Origin: Clostridium sp.
GTDB taxonomy: Bacteria > Bacillota > Clostridia > Clostridiales > Clostridiaceae
Assembly (NCBI RefSeq): GCF_018372875.1
Contig: NZ_JAHAIF010000001.1
Location: forward strand, 1-64,000
Direction of reading: 5' to 3'
DNA length: 64,000 nt
In this document: positions 53,586 to 62,564 of the stretch, one piece after another
How positions within the stretch are numbered: the first letter of the stretch is position 1
Layout: every line of letters begins with the position of its first letter
Translations under genes and position numbers: made by a program
The notes under the pieces: model-generated
Databases searched by the model: none
Told to the model about the DNA's origin: nothing
Seen by the model: only the letters and a program-made list of their open reading frames with translations

Positions 53586-54098
53586 ATGAAGTACAAAGTT
53601 TTAAAGAAACAAAATGTAGGAAAAATGTGTTTTGTTTGTGGAGCAGAAAATGATTTGGGATTAAAAACAGATTTTTATGAATTAGAAAATGGAGAATTAG
53701 TAGGTATATGTAAGTTTAAAGAGGGGCACCAAAGCTTCCCGGGAAGAGGACATGGAGGTGTGTCAGCTGCTTTATTAGATGAAACTATAGGAAGAGCAGC
53801 TGCAATTAATAATCCTGATTTATGGGGAGTAACAATAGAACTATCAACAAAGTATAGAAAACCAGTACCTTTAGAAGGCGAAATAAAGATAGTTGGAAGA
53901 ATAACAAAAGAAACTAATAGAATGTTTGAAGGAACAGGAGAAATTATATTACCTAATGGAGAGGTTGCAGTAACTGCAAAAGGAAGGTATATAAAAATGC
54001 CTATTGAAAAAATAGCTGATTTTGATACAAATGAGGAGACTAGTGAAGAATGGTTTCCTAACTTAAAGGATACTGATCCAACTGAAATTGAATTATAA
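53586..54098 (+). CDS. hotdog-fold thioesterase (PaaI/THEM4-like)
   Basis: The 170-residue protein has a short N-terminal Cys-x-x-Cys (MCFVCGAEN, 15-23) and a hotdog domain. The catalytic/binding pattern is FPGRGHGGVSAALLDETIG near 54-72, followed by the long helix and sheet VTIELSTKYRKPVPLEGE. Enzymes of this group hydrolyse acyl-CoAs. The C-terminal 30 residues are acidic. The specificity is unknown. Confidence 0.87.
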   Translation: MKYKVLKKQNVGKMCFVCGAENDLGLKTDFYELENGELVGICKFKEGHQSFPGRGHGGVSAALLDETIGRAAAINNPDLWGVTIELSTKYRKPVPLEGEIKIVGRITKETNRMFEGTGEIILPNGEVAVTAKGRYIKMPIEKIADFDTNEETSEEWFPNLKDTDPTEIEL

Positions 54099-54114
54099 AT
54101 TAATAAATATATTA

Positions 54115-54134
54115 AAGAGAGGGAACACCTCTCT
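54115..54134 (+). terminator. hairpin after the thioesterase gene
   Basis: AGAGAG-ggaacacc-CTCTCT closely follows the stop. Repeat copy C begins right after it. Confidence 0.5.
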
Positions 54135-54135
54135 T

Positions 54136-54228
54136 CCTTACTTTAAGTATGAGTTTGGTGGATATTTGTTTTGATGTGACTTGGAGCGTAGGTACGGAAC
54201 AAGCAAAATAAATATCCACCACTTTTTT
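54136..54228 (+). repeat. four-copy intergenic structured repeat, copy C
   Basis: This is the best-paired copy. The 5' arm GGTGGATATTTGTTTTG and 3' arm CAAAATAAATATCCACC form a 17-bp stem with one G-T-type mismatch. Between them lie GATGTGACTTGGAGC and CGGAACAAG. A T6 tract ends it. It lies between convergent genes and could act as a terminator. Confidence 0.88.
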
Positions 54229-54904
54229 ATTCAAACTTATATAATCCAATAGAGTCTAGAAAACTTTTATCTATTATTGGAGTATCATCCATTTGGTGTT
54301 CTTTTTTATATTTTATTACTGCTAATTCTAGTGGATAGCCATAAATACCATCTACAGTTCCAGAATAATAATTTAAATATTTTAAAGTCCTTTGAACATA
54401 ATAAACATCAGTGCCTTTATCATTTGGCTCTATGTCTCTAGCATAAGGTGAAAATAGCCAACTAGGTCCACTGTAAATAATAACAGGTGTATCATAATTA
54501 ACAGCATAGAAGACTTCTTTTATATTTGAATTATACATTCTTATGCAACCATTAGATGCAAGGCTACCAATTGAACTAGGATTACTAGTACCATGTATAC
54601 CAAAGGTGTCCCAAGGGGCATTTAATCCTAACCAGTAACCACCAAAAGGACCATCCTTTAAAGCTTTGCTAGTTATTCTCCAATTGCCTATAGGGGATGG
54701 AGTTTCTCTTTTTCCTATAGCAATAGGATATTTCTTTACTAATGTTTTAGTTTCCTTATCAAGTAATGAAAGGGATAATTCATTGATATCTATAAAAATA
54801 ATATAGTCTTTATTTTCTAAAGTAGTATCAAATGCATAGCTATAAGATGAGGAAAATAAAGTCATAAAAAAGATAAAAAAACAACAAACTCTTTTAATTT
54901 TCAT
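54227..54904 (-). CDS. L,D-transpeptidase with peptidoglycan-binding domain
   Basis: The 225-residue secreted protein has a signal peptide (about 1-25). Its YkuD domain (about 32-155) carries the catalytic signature H104-G-T...S-x-G-C120-I-R-M. A C-terminal PG_binding_1 domain (about 163-218; DVYYVQRTLKYLNYYSGTVDG) completes it. It makes 3-3 cross-links in the wall or anchors proteins and is often linked to spore or stress envelope work. Its start has only a weak GGTGATTAT site. Confidence 0.92.
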   Translation of the reverse strand: MKIKRVCCFFIFFMTLFSSSYSYAFDTTLENKDYIIFIDINELSLSLLDKETKTLVKKYPIAIGKRETPSPIGNWRITSKALKDGPFGGYWLGLNAPWDTFGIHGTSNPSSIGSLASNGCIRMYNSNIKEVFYAVNYDTPVIIYSGPSWLFSPYARDIEPNDKGTDVYYVQRTLKYLNYYSGTVDGIYGYPLELAVIKYKKEHQMDDTPIIDKSFLDSIGLYKFE

Positions 54905-55034
54905 ATAATCACCTTTTTATATTTATATATATAAGATTAGAAAAAATGTAATAAAATATACAGTGGAAAATAATTGTTAACGTAAACATATTATGTTATT
55001 CTAAGAGAGAGATATAACTAAGGAGGATTAGCCA

Positions 55035-55877
55035 TTGCAAAAAATAGCTTTAGTAACTGATAGTAGTTGTGATTTAGGGGAAAAGACAAGAAGAGATAAT
55101 AATATAGAAATGCTACCTTTTAGAATTATTTACAAAGATAAAGAGTTTTTGGATCAAGTAAATATTACACATGATGAGTTATATAAGTCATTAAGTGAGG
55201 AAGTTCCAACAACTTCTCTACCTGATCTAGAATATACGGAAAACTTAGTATGCAGATTAAAAGAAGAAGGGTATACAGATGTTATAGTAATTACAGTTTC
55301 AAGCAGGTTATCTGGTACTCTAAATAGTATAAAGTTATTGGTGGAAGATCACAAAGAATTAAACTTTCACTTTTATGACAGTAAGACCTTAGGGTTCCCG
55401 GTTGGAGCATTGGTGTTAGAAGCATCCTTGATGATAAGAGCAGGACTAACTCCTGAAGAAATAATAGACAAGCTACATGAAGTAAAAACAAAACTACATG
55501 CATATGTTACTTTAAACACTTTAGAATTTTTAAGAAAAGGTGGAAGAATAGGTAGAGTAGCAGGAGCAGTAGGTGAAATATTACATTTAAAGCCAATAAT
55601 TTCCGCAAATGAAGAAGGGGAATTATATCCATGGGGTAAGTGTAGAGGTAGAAAACAAGCAATATCCAAGTTAAGATCAATTATCCATGAGCGTTTAGAG
55701 AATTCTAGATGCAAGGTTTGGATATTAAGTGGTGCTTCACATGATGAAGCTGTTGCCTTATATGAAAGTGTAAAAAGCCATACAAACATATCTCATATAT
55801 CATTAGAGATGATAGGAGCCACTATGGGAGTACATACTGGACCAGGAGCGCTGGGAGTTTGCATATTAGAAGAATAA
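55035..55877 (+). CDS. DegV-family fatty-acid-binding protein
   Basis: The 280-residue DegV protein starts IALVTDSSCDLG, with the family's TxxSC fatty-acid carboxylate contacts. VITVSSRLSGT near 95 and GRIGRVAGAVGEILHLKPI near 170-190 follow. Homologues (FakB) present fatty acids to the FakA kinase; no fakA is nearby. The start codon is TTG, 8 nt after AGGAGG; no ATG fits. Confidence 0.93.
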   Translation: MQKIALVTDSSCDLGEKTRRDNNIEMLPFRIIYKDKEFLDQVNITHDELYKSLSEEVPTTSLPDLEYTENLVCRLKEEGYTDVIVITVSSRLSGTLNSIKLLVEDHKELNFHFYDSKTLGFPVGALVLEASLMIRAGLTPEEIIDKLHEVKTKLHAYVTLNTLEFLRKGGRIGRVAGAVGEILHLKPIISANEEGELYPWGKCRGRKQAISKLRSIIHERLENSRCKVWILSGASHDEAVALYESVKSHTNISHISLEMIGATMGVHTGPGALGVCILEE

Positions 55878-55882
55878 ATTAT

Positions 55883-55920
55883 AAGAAGGAAAGATTGCTT
55901 TGCAATTTTCCTTCTTTTTT
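55883..55920 (+). terminator. degV terminator
   Basis: AAGAAGGAAA-g-ATTGC pairs with GCAAT-t-TTCCTTCTT around TTT, followed by T6. Repeat copy D follows immediately. Confidence 0.88.
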
Positions 55921-56013
55921 CTTACCTTAAGTACGAAGGGAATAGATATTTATTTTTCTGTGACTTGGAGCTTGCGATGGAACAAGCAAAATAAATACCC
56001 ACTCCACCTTTTT
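55921..56013 (+). repeat. four-copy intergenic structured repeat, copy D
   Basis: It keeps CTTACCTTAAGTACGA, the weaker 5' arm AGATATTTATTTTTC, core TGACTTGGAGCTTGC, TGGAACAAGC, and 3' arm AAAATAAATACCCACTCC with a T5 end. GCTTG/CAAGC can pair. It is adjacent to the degV terminator. Confidence 0.85.
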
Positions 56014-56069
56014 ATTGCCTAGAAAAGTATGAAATTTAATAATAATTATATTGAAGTTTTGATAGTGTT

Positions 56070-56088
56070 GTTATATATTATATATAAC
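56070..56088. promoter_or_regulatory. 19-bp palindrome before the ABC exporter
   Basis: A perfect 9-1-9 palindrome, GTTATATAT-T-ATATATAAC, lies 20-38 bp before the ATPase ATG, over the likely -10 region. Such GTTAT-type palindromes suit GntR/YtrA-like regulators that often govern ABC exporters. Confidence 0.5.
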
Positions 56089-56108
56089 AGATAAATGGAG
56101 GGGTAATT

Positions 56109-56822
56109 ATGTTAAAGATAAATAATTTTTCTAAAATATACAAAGGTAATAAAAGAGCAGTAGATAATATTTCATTAGAGGTTAAAGAGGGAGAAATATT
56201 TGGGTTTATTGGACATAATGGGGCAGGTAAAACTACAACTATAAAATCAATTGTTGGAATAAATGAATTTGATGAGGGTGACATATTAATAAATGGAATA
56301 TCTATAAAGGATAATCCAATTGAATGTAAAAAGATTATGGCATATATACCTGATAATCCAGATTTATATGAATCATTAACAGCAATACAGTATTTAAATT
56401 TTATGGCAGATGTTTATGGAGTATCAGAAGCTCAAAGAGAAGAGTTAATAAAAAAATATGGAGATGCATTTGAGATAACTAATAATTTAGGTAGTTTAAT
56501 ATCATCATACTCACATGGTATGAAGCAAAAGTTAGCAATAATATCTGCATTAATTCATAAGCCTAAACTATTAGTATTAGATGAACCTTTTGTTGGGTTA
56601 GACCCAAAGGCTTCTCATATTTTAAAAGGGATAATGAAGGAAATGTGTGAAGAAGGAACATGTATATTCTTCTCAAGTCATGTATTAGAAGTGGTAGAAA
56701 AACTATGTGGAAGAATAGCCATTATAAAAGACGGAAAGATAGCTGCATATGGTACTGTTGAGGAAGTTAAGGGTACAAGTTCCTTAGAAGATGTGTTTAT
56801 GGAGTTGATTGATAATGAATAG
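56109..56822 (+). CDS. ABC exporter ATPase
   Basis: The 237-residue ATPase of the CcmA/EcfA-like drug-and-antibiotic exporter group has Walker A GHNGAGKTT (35-43), signature YSHGMKQKLA, Walker B LLVLDEPFVGLD and H-loop SSHVLEVVE. It is coupled to the permease encoded next (8-bp overlap). The substrate is unknown. Confidence 0.93.
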   Translation: MLKINNFSKIYKGNKRAVDNISLEVKEGEIFGFIGHNGAGKTTTIKSIVGINEFDEGDILINGISIKDNPIECKKIMAYIPDNPDLYESLTAIQYLNFMADVYGVSEAQREELIKKYGDAFEITNNLGSLISSYSHGMKQKLAIISALIHKPKLLVLDEPFVGLDPKASHILKGIMKEMCEEGTCIFFSSHVLEVVEKLCGRIAIIKDGKIAAYGTVEEVKGTSSLEDVFMELIDNE

Positions 56823-58410
56823 TTTATTTAGATTATTAAAGATAAATTATATAAATAACTTTGGATTAAATGCAGTAATTAATAAAAAAATAGCAAAAGA
56901 AGATAAAAGCAAAAGTATTAAGAGTTTTGGAATGATGCTAGTTATAGCTTTATCTGTAATAATCATGGCAACAGTTTATGCAGAAATAATAGGAGAGGCT
57001 TTAGCTCAAATTAACTTAGTACATTTATTACCAATGGTAGCTTCGTTAATAACTGTAATAATTACATTTATGCTTTCAATATTCAAAGCTGATGGAACAA
57101 TCTTTGGCAGTAAGGATTTGGATTTTCTATTATCATTGCCATTAAGTTCAAGAGCTATTTTAGCAAGTAAGCTAATAGAATTATTATCATTAAATATTGG
57201 TATAAGTGCATTGGTTATGATACCTTCTACAATTGTCTATTATATAAAAAGTACAGCTAGTATAAGTTGTTTTTTATATATGATAGTAGGAATAGCTATT
57301 TTGCCGCTAATACCTATAATACTAGCATCCATAGTAGCTTTTATTCTTAATATTATGTCTTCAAAATTTAGATTTAGCAAGATTATATATAGTATTGGAA
57401 TGATTGGTATAATAATAGTAATCTTTATAGGTTCATTAAAGGCACAAGATTTTATGTCTTATTTGATGATGAATGCAAGTAGTATAGAAAATATTTTTGA
57501 AAAGGCATATATTCCATCTGCTTGGTTTGCATCTTCATTAATTAATGGGAATATAATTGATTTATTAAAGTTTATAGTTATTTCTATAGTTCCATTTATT
57601 TTATTTGTATTTATATTTAGTAGAAGCTTTAAGAAAATAAATTCTAACTTAGGAGAGAGTTATCAAAAATCTAATTATAAGATATCAAAATTAAAACAAA
57701 AAGGTATGTATCAGACTTTACTAAATAAAGAATTTAAGAGATACGTTGCTTCCACTTCATATGTTTTTAATACTTTGGGAATAACAGCTATGCTAGTAAT
57801 AATGAGTGTAGTATCAGTATTTTCAGGGGATGAAGTATTAGGCATGATATCTAAGGGAGCTGGAAGAGTAGTGGTTTTAGCAGTAGCAGCAATGTTTGGT
57901 GTAATGTCTGGAATGGCATCCACAACTCCATCGTCTATATCAATAGAAGGTAAAAATCTTTGGATATTAAAAAGTTTACCTATAGATATAAAGGATATAT
58001 TTAAAGCAAAGGTATCAATGAGCTTAATATTAAGCATACCTGCTATAGTAATAAGTTCTCTAATTATTTCATTTGGATTGAGCTTATCAATTATAGATAC
58101 TATTTTTATAATTGTATTTGCAAGTGTTTATAATGCATTTATAGCTATTTCAGGGCTTTTTATAAATATTCTTTATCCAAAGTTTGACTGGAAACAAGAA
58201 ATACAAGCAGTTAAAAATACTATGAGTGTAACTATAACAATATTCTTATCAATCATTCCTGTAGGAATAGGATTTGGCGTATACAAGTTATTACCATCAG
58301 TTAATATTAGCATGTTTATGATCATAGTATTAGTAATAGAGATTATATTAGTAGCATTAGCGGTACGTATTTTAAATACTAAAGGACAGGAATATTTTAA
58401 AAAGTTATAA
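56815..58410 (+). CDS. ABC-2-type exporter permease
   Basis: The 531-residue membrane protein has about 12 spans, with a large loop around 265-310, like two-domain ABC permeases of lantibiotic or unknown substrate exporters in Firmicutes. The sequence FLLSLPLSSRAILASKLIELLSLN near 100-125 is typical of this group. The frame is open from TTG 56809, but ATG 56815, 10 nt past GGAG, is preferred. Confidence 0.85.
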   Translation: MNSLFRLLKINYINNFGLNAVINKKIAKEDKSKSIKSFGMMLVIALSVIIMATVYAEIIGEALAQINLVHLLPMVASLITVIITFMLSIFKADGTIFGSKDLDFLLSLPLSSRAILASKLIELLSLNIGISALVMIPSTIVYYIKSTASISCFLYMIVGIAILPLIPIILASIVAFILNIMSSKFRFSKIIYSIGMIGIIIVIFIGSLKAQDFMSYLMMNASSIENIFEKAYIPSAWFASSLINGNIIDLLKFIVISIVPFILFVFIFSRSFKKINSNLGESYQKSNYKISKLKQKGMYQTLLNKEFKRYVASTSYVFNTLGITAMLVIMSVVSVFSGDEVLGMISKGAGRVVVLAVAAMFGVMSGMASTTPSSISIEGKNLWILKSLPIDIKDIFKAKVSMSLILSIPAIVISSLIISFGLSLSIIDTIFIIVFASVYNAFIAISGLFINILYPKFDWKQEIQAVKNTMSVTITIFLSIIPVGIGFGVYKLLPSVNISMFMIIVLVIEIILVALAVRILNTKGQEYFKKL

Positions 58411-58420
58411 GATAAAGGTT

Positions 58421-58455
58421 AAGGAATAAATTTGTTGAAATTTATTCCTTTTATT
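58421..58455 (+). terminator. ABC exporter terminator
   Basis: A perfect 13-bp stem (58421-58433 with 58438-58450) and a 4-nt loop are followed by TTATTT. Confidence 0.82.
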
Positions 58456-58514
58456 TATAAGGTGGTGTACAATTCAATAAATGGAAATGAATACCGTATT
58501 AAGAGGTTGGGAAT

Positions 58515-59061
58515 ATGGGGTGTATAAAGTTTTCACTAAGGATGCTTTTTAAAAGTATTAAACAATGTATTTTTTATATTGTTTCAATGGTATTTGCAAT
58601 TATGGTGATTTTTAATATTTTTAACTTATTGTATAACAGTGATTTTGTTAGCAAGGATCATTATGGAACATTTTCTTTGTTAACAATAATAATTTTATTG
58701 GTATCCCTATTTTTGATAGCCTTTGCTAATATGTATTTCATATCAGGAAAAGCAAAGGAATTATCAATAGCAATACTTAGCGGTAGATCCGTTTATAATG
58801 TTGGGACCATATTAACTATACAAAACATGATTATATGCGTTATAGGGATAGTACTTGGATTACTAGTTGGAGTAGGTATAATGCCAATTATAAATACAAT
58901 TGTTTATAAAAATGCTGGGTTAGAGGTAAATCCATATGCCTTTAGTAGTTTGGGGTTTCTTTTAACATCACTAATAATTATTATTCAATTTGTATTTATG
59001 ATACTAGTAGATATGGGGTATGCCTATAGGAAAGAAATAATAGATTTAATTAAATTTAAGA
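58515..59061 (+). pseudogene. FtsX/BceB-like permease remnant (chimera left part)
   Basis: From a GGTTGGGAAT-preceded ATG, the frame reads as the N-terminal third of a bacitracin-resistance-type (BceB/VraG) FtsX permease: FSLRMLFKSIKQCIFYIVSMVFA, then AFANMYFISGKAKELSIAILSGRS. After KEIIDLIKFK it passes into the frame-shifted ATPase relic and stops at 59102. Full permeases are about 650 residues, so most is missing. Confidence 0.82.
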
Positions 59062-59526
59062 GAAAATATAGCTGTTCCATTAGTTTTAGATGGAATATCT
59101 AAATATGTAATTGAAGAGAAAGTAGACAATATATCTAAGAAATTAGGTGCTGAAGATCAGATGTATAAATATCCTCAAGAATGTTCTGGAGGGCAAAGAC
59201 AAAGAGCAGCAGCTGCAAGAGCATTGGTTACAGACCCTAAAGTTATCATTGCTGATGAACCTACTGGAAACTTAGATACTAAGGCATCACATGAATTATT
59301 ACAGTTTTTAAAAGATTTAAATGAAATAGAAGGAAAAACAATTGTAATGGTAACCCATGATGCTATGATTGCAAGCTATACAAAGAAGCTGGTATTTTTA
59401 AGAGATGGTAAAATAGAAGAGATAATAGAAAAAGGTGATAAAAGTCAGATGGATTTTTTCTATGATATAGTTGAAGTAACAACTAAAGAAAATAAGAATT
59501 TATTTATGGGAATGGATAGAAAGTGA
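59062..59526 (+). pseudogene. BceA-like ABC ATPase remnant (chimera right part)
   Basis: Starting at GAA 59062, a second frame reads ENIAVPLVLDG..., the middle of a MacB/BceA-type ATPase. The signature SGGQRQRAAAARAL, Walker B VIIADEPTGNLD and H-loop VTHDAM follow. The first 80 or so residues, including Walker A, are missing, so it cannot bind ATP. An ATG at 59161 could start a 121-residue fragment but has no sensible function. The relic is joined to the permease relic at about 59060. Confidence 0.85.
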
Positions 59527-59620
59527 TATTAGGCCTCATTTATTCAAAAGTTTTTAATAGAAATTAAGAGAATAATACTTAATTATTATTGAAACAATAA
59601 GGATAAGTGAGGTGTTTTTT

Positions 59621-59890
59621 ATGCAATTAAAAGATAGTAAAACAAAAGAAAACTTATTAAGAGCTTTTGCAGGAGAAAGCTCATGCAAGAGTATTTTTCG
59701 ATGCATTAAAGAAATTTAATGGTGAAAATACAAATTTGAACAATTTATATATAAAAGAGATCAATCAATAAAATGGATGTGTACAAATTGTGGTTATATT
59801 TATGAAGGTAAAGAACCTCTTCTAATATGTCCTATTTGTTCATATCCCCAAGGATATTATATGAATTTTACTATGACACAATATAAGTAA
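59621..59890 (+). pseudogene. rubrerythrin remnant
   Basis: The start MQLKDSKTKENLLRAFAGES matches rubrerythrin (the E of GES is a diiron ligand), with AGTGAGG upstream. Soon the frame breaks. Near the end, in the same frame but after stops, comes IKWMCTNCGYIYEGKEPLLICPICSYPQGY, a perfect C-terminal rubredoxin domain with two CxxC knuckles. About 100 residues of the four-helix diiron domain are gone. Confidence 0.88.
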
Positions 59891-59909
59891 TTTTGATAGG
59901 AGGAGAACG

Positions 59910-61430
59910 ATGGGAGAATCATATTGGATAGATTCGTCTGAAGGAAGAATTTATGGACCATTATCAGGCAGTGAAGATTGTAAATGTGGGATTATAGGTG
60001 GAGGAATAGCAGGATTAACAACAGCTTACTTATTAACTAAAAAAGGAAAAACTGTTGTGTTAGTAGATGCAAATAAGATTGGGGAAGGTTGCACAGGTAG
60101 AAATACTGGAAAGGTAACAACTCAGCATGATATTATCTATTCTAAGATTAAGAATAAATATGACTTAGAAAAGGCAAGAAATTATTATAATGGAAATAAG
60201 GAAGCTATAGATTTTATAGAAAAGATAGTTACCGAGAATAATATTGAATGTGAGTTTGAAAGAGGAACTTCTTATATTTTCGCAGAGACAGATGAAGGGT
60301 TAAGACAATTAAAAGAAGAGTATGAAGTATGCAAAGAAATAGATATAGATTGTGATTACATAGAGGAATTACCTATTCCAGTGGAGAGTAAAGGAGCAAT
60401 TGCTTTTAATAATGTAGCAAGCTTTAATCCTAAAATGTATTGTGATAGATTAGGGGATTTAATAGTAAAACAAGGTGGTAAAATATTCGAAAATAGCCCT
60501 GTTACCCAAGTTGAAAGTGGAGAAAAGTGTTCATTTCAAACTAGGGAAGGAAAATGGGTTCAATGTGAACAGCTGGTATTAGCATCACATTTCCCTTTTT
60601 ATGATGGAGCAGGTTTCTTTTTTTCAAGATTGGATCCTAAAAGAACTTACCTTGTAGCAGGTGAAGTACCAGAAGGATTTGCAGAGGGAATGTATATAAA
60701 TGTTGAAGAGCCTGGAAGAAGTATACATTATATTAATAAAGAAAATGAACATTTATTACTTATTGCTGGAGATTCTCATAAAGTTGGTGTTGACAAGGGA
60801 ATAAACCATTATGAGGTATTAAAAGAATATGGAAGAGATAAGTTTGGAATAAAGAATTATAGGTATGAATGGTCGGCAGAAGACTATATTACGCCAGATA
60901 ACATACCTTATATAGGGCCTTTAAATAGCAAAAATCAGAATATATATGTTGCCACTGGCTTTGGAAAATGGGGGATGACAAATGGTACTCTTGCTGGAAT
61001 TATTATATCAGACTTAATAGTTTCAGGTGAGTCTAAGTATAAAGACACATTTAATCCTTCAAGAGCTAAAGCTTTTCTATCCTCGGATTTCTTTAAGTTT
61101 AATATGGAGGTAGCTTATAACTATATAAAAGGAAAGCTAAAAGTAGGTGATATGGAGATTCATTTAGATGAGGGTGAAGGCAAGGTAATAAATCTAAATG
61201 GCAAAAGATATGGAGCATATAAAGAAGGTAAGCATACAGTTTACATAGTAGACATTACATGTACCCACCTAGGATGTGAATTAAATTGGAATGAAAATGA
61301 TAAATCATGGGATTGTCCTTGTCATGGGTCAAGGTTTAATTATAAAGGGGAAGTGTTAGAAGGACCAGCAACAGAAGCTTTAAAACCATATAAATGTGGA
61401 GAGAACAAAATTAATCCTAAGATAAAATAG
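59910..61430 (+). CDS. FAD-dependent oxidoreductase with C-terminal Rieske domain
   Basis: The 506-residue protein has a DAO-type FAD domain (GIIGGGIAGL 27-36; GRNTGKVTTQH near 63-73; VATGFGKWGMTNG near 350) and a Rieske 2Fe-2S domain at the C-terminus (C451-T-H453...C469-x-x-H472, with disulfide-type C456 and C471). This layout equals B. subtilis YhfW. The reaction is unknown; amine or thiol oxidation has been suggested for relatives. It follows the rubrerythrin relic by 19 bp and has its own AGGAGG site. Confidence 0.92.
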   Translation: MGESYWIDSSEGRIYGPLSGSEDCKCGIIGGGIAGLTTAYLLTKKGKTVVLVDANKIGEGCTGRNTGKVTTQHDIIYSKIKNKYDLEKARNYYNGNKEAIDFIEKIVTENNIECEFERGTSYIFAETDEGLRQLKEEYEVCKEIDIDCDYIEELPIPVESKGAIAFNNVASFNPKMYCDRLGDLIVKQGGKIFENSPVTQVESGEKCSFQTREGKWVQCEQLVLASHFPFYDGAGFFFSRLDPKRTYLVAGEVPEGFAEGMYINVEEPGRSIHYINKENEHLLLIAGDSHKVGVDKGINHYEVLKEYGRDKFGIKNYRYEWSAEDYITPDNIPYIGPLNSKNQNIYVATGFGKWGMTNGTLAGIIISDLIVSGESKYKDTFNPSRAKAFLSSDFFKFNMEVAYNYIKGKLKVGDMEIHLDEGEGKVINLNGKRYGAYKEGKHTVYIVDITCTHLGCELNWNENDKSWDCPCHGSRFNYKGEVLEGPATEALKPYKCGENKINPKIK

Positions 61431-61487
61431 ATTTATTTGCCATAAGAGGATATAATATTAGAATAAATATGTAAAGGGGAGTTAAAT

Positions 61488-61871
61488 ATGGTTACTTTAG
61501 AAAATGAAAAGCTAGAGGGATTTTTTAATGATGAAAATAATCCTATAAAAGATATTAATGAAGAAACTATTATTAATATGATAAAAGATAGGAATGTTGA
61601 TTTTGAAAAAGCATATTATTCTTTAACTTGTGAAAGCTGTGGTGGCGAAAAGGTTGAAAATGAAAGAGCTTATAAGTTCTTAGAATATCATTTCTATATA
61701 TATACTAAAAATGGCAAATATATAACAAATAGTTTAGTTGTTGAGGAAGAAGGAAAATCTTTTAATAGACTTGAAAGAGAAGGTCTAGTAGATAATAGCT
61801 ACATAGTAAGTATTATTGTATGTGCAGGGTGTGGAGCTTTTAATATTGAAATAGAAGAGTTTGAAATATAG
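61488..61871 (+). CDS. CxxC-containing protein, DUF3785-like
   Basis: The 127-residue soluble protein has two cysteine pairs: CESCGGE near 45-51 and CAGCGAF near 114-120. They probably bind one zinc ion together. It may belong to DUF3785, a small clostridial family. The C-terminus is acidic. It precedes the cyclophilin lipoprotein, whose start lies 10 bp after its stop. The function is unknown. Confidence 0.68.
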   Translation: MVTLENEKLEGFFNDENNPIKDINEETIINMIKDRNVDFEKAYYSLTCESCGGEKVENERAYKFLEYHFYIYTKNGKYITNSLVVEEEGKSFNRLEREGLVDNSYIVSIIVCAGCGAFNIEIEEFEI

Positions 61872-61881
61872 GAGAATGACT

Positions 61882-62505
61882 ATGAGAAAGAGTAGATTAG
61901 GGAAAGTATTAATAATATTAATGGTAATATCATTAATGTTGGTTGGTTGTGGTGTTAAAGAATGGGGAGAAGAGGTAGCAGCTCCAAAGGACTTGCCAAT
62001 AGCAACTATTAAAGTGAAAGACTATGGTACTATAGTAGCTGAATTATATCCTCAATATGCTCCTAATACAGTAAATAATTTTATTTCTCTTGCAAACAAT
62101 GGATTTTATGATGGTATTACCTTTCATAGGATAGTTAAAGACTTTGTTATACAAGGTGGAGATCCTGATGGTAATGGTACTGGAGGTCCAGGTTATTCAA
62201 TAAGAGGGGAGTTTAAGGGAAATGGATATAAGTATAATACACTTGAACACGATGAGGGTGTATTATCTATGGCTAGAGCAAAAGATAAGGATAGTGGAGG
62301 TAGTCAGTTCTTTATAGTGACTAAAAAGGCTAGTAATTTAGATGGAAGTTATGCAGGTTTTGGTAAGGTTATAGAAGGATTAGACATAGTTCACAAAATA
62401 GAAAATGCTGAAGTATCAGGTGAAACTCCTAAAAAAGAAATAGTTATAGAAGAAATAAGAGTTGATACTAAAGGTGCTAATTATCCAGAGCCAGAAAAGT
62501 TATAA
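61882..62505 (+). CDS. cyclophilin-type peptidyl-prolyl isomerase lipoprotein
   Basis: The 207-residue protein has a lipoprotein signal peptide (lipobox MLVGC) and a cyclophilin domain (about 40-195). Active-site parts are FHRIVKDFVIQGGDPDGNGTGGPGY, then SMARAKDKDSGGSQFFI. It helps fold secreted proteins outside the membrane. The frame extends to a TTG at 61861, but the AGGAGAATGACT site puts the start at ATG 61882. Confidence 0.93.
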   Translation: MRKSRLGKVLIILMVISLMLVGCGVKEWGEEVAAPKDLPIATIKVKDYGTIVAELYPQYAPNTVNNFISLANNGFYDGITFHRIVKDFVIQGGDPDGNGTGGPGYSIRGEFKGNGYKYNTLEHDEGVLSMARAKDKDSGGSQFFIVTKKASNLDGSYAGFGKVIEGLDIVHKIENAEVSGETPKKEIVIEEIRVDTKGANYPEPEKL

Positions 62506-62511
62506 TATTCA

Positions 62512-62552
62512 CCTCATAAATTTCATGATTATTTCAAATAATATTTATGAGG
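62512..62552 (+). promoter_or_regulatory. stem-loop covering the ribosome binding site of the 45-aa gene
   Basis: CCTCATAAAT (62512-62521) pairs perfectly with ATTTATGAGG (62543-62552), and ATTATTT pairs with AAATAAT inside. The right arm contains the GAGG of the ribosome binding site. A hairpin that must open for translation is a sensible reading; it is also the only candidate terminator for the cyclophilin gene, but it lacks a T tract. Confidence 0.5.
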
Positions 62553-62564
62553 AGTGTGATATTT

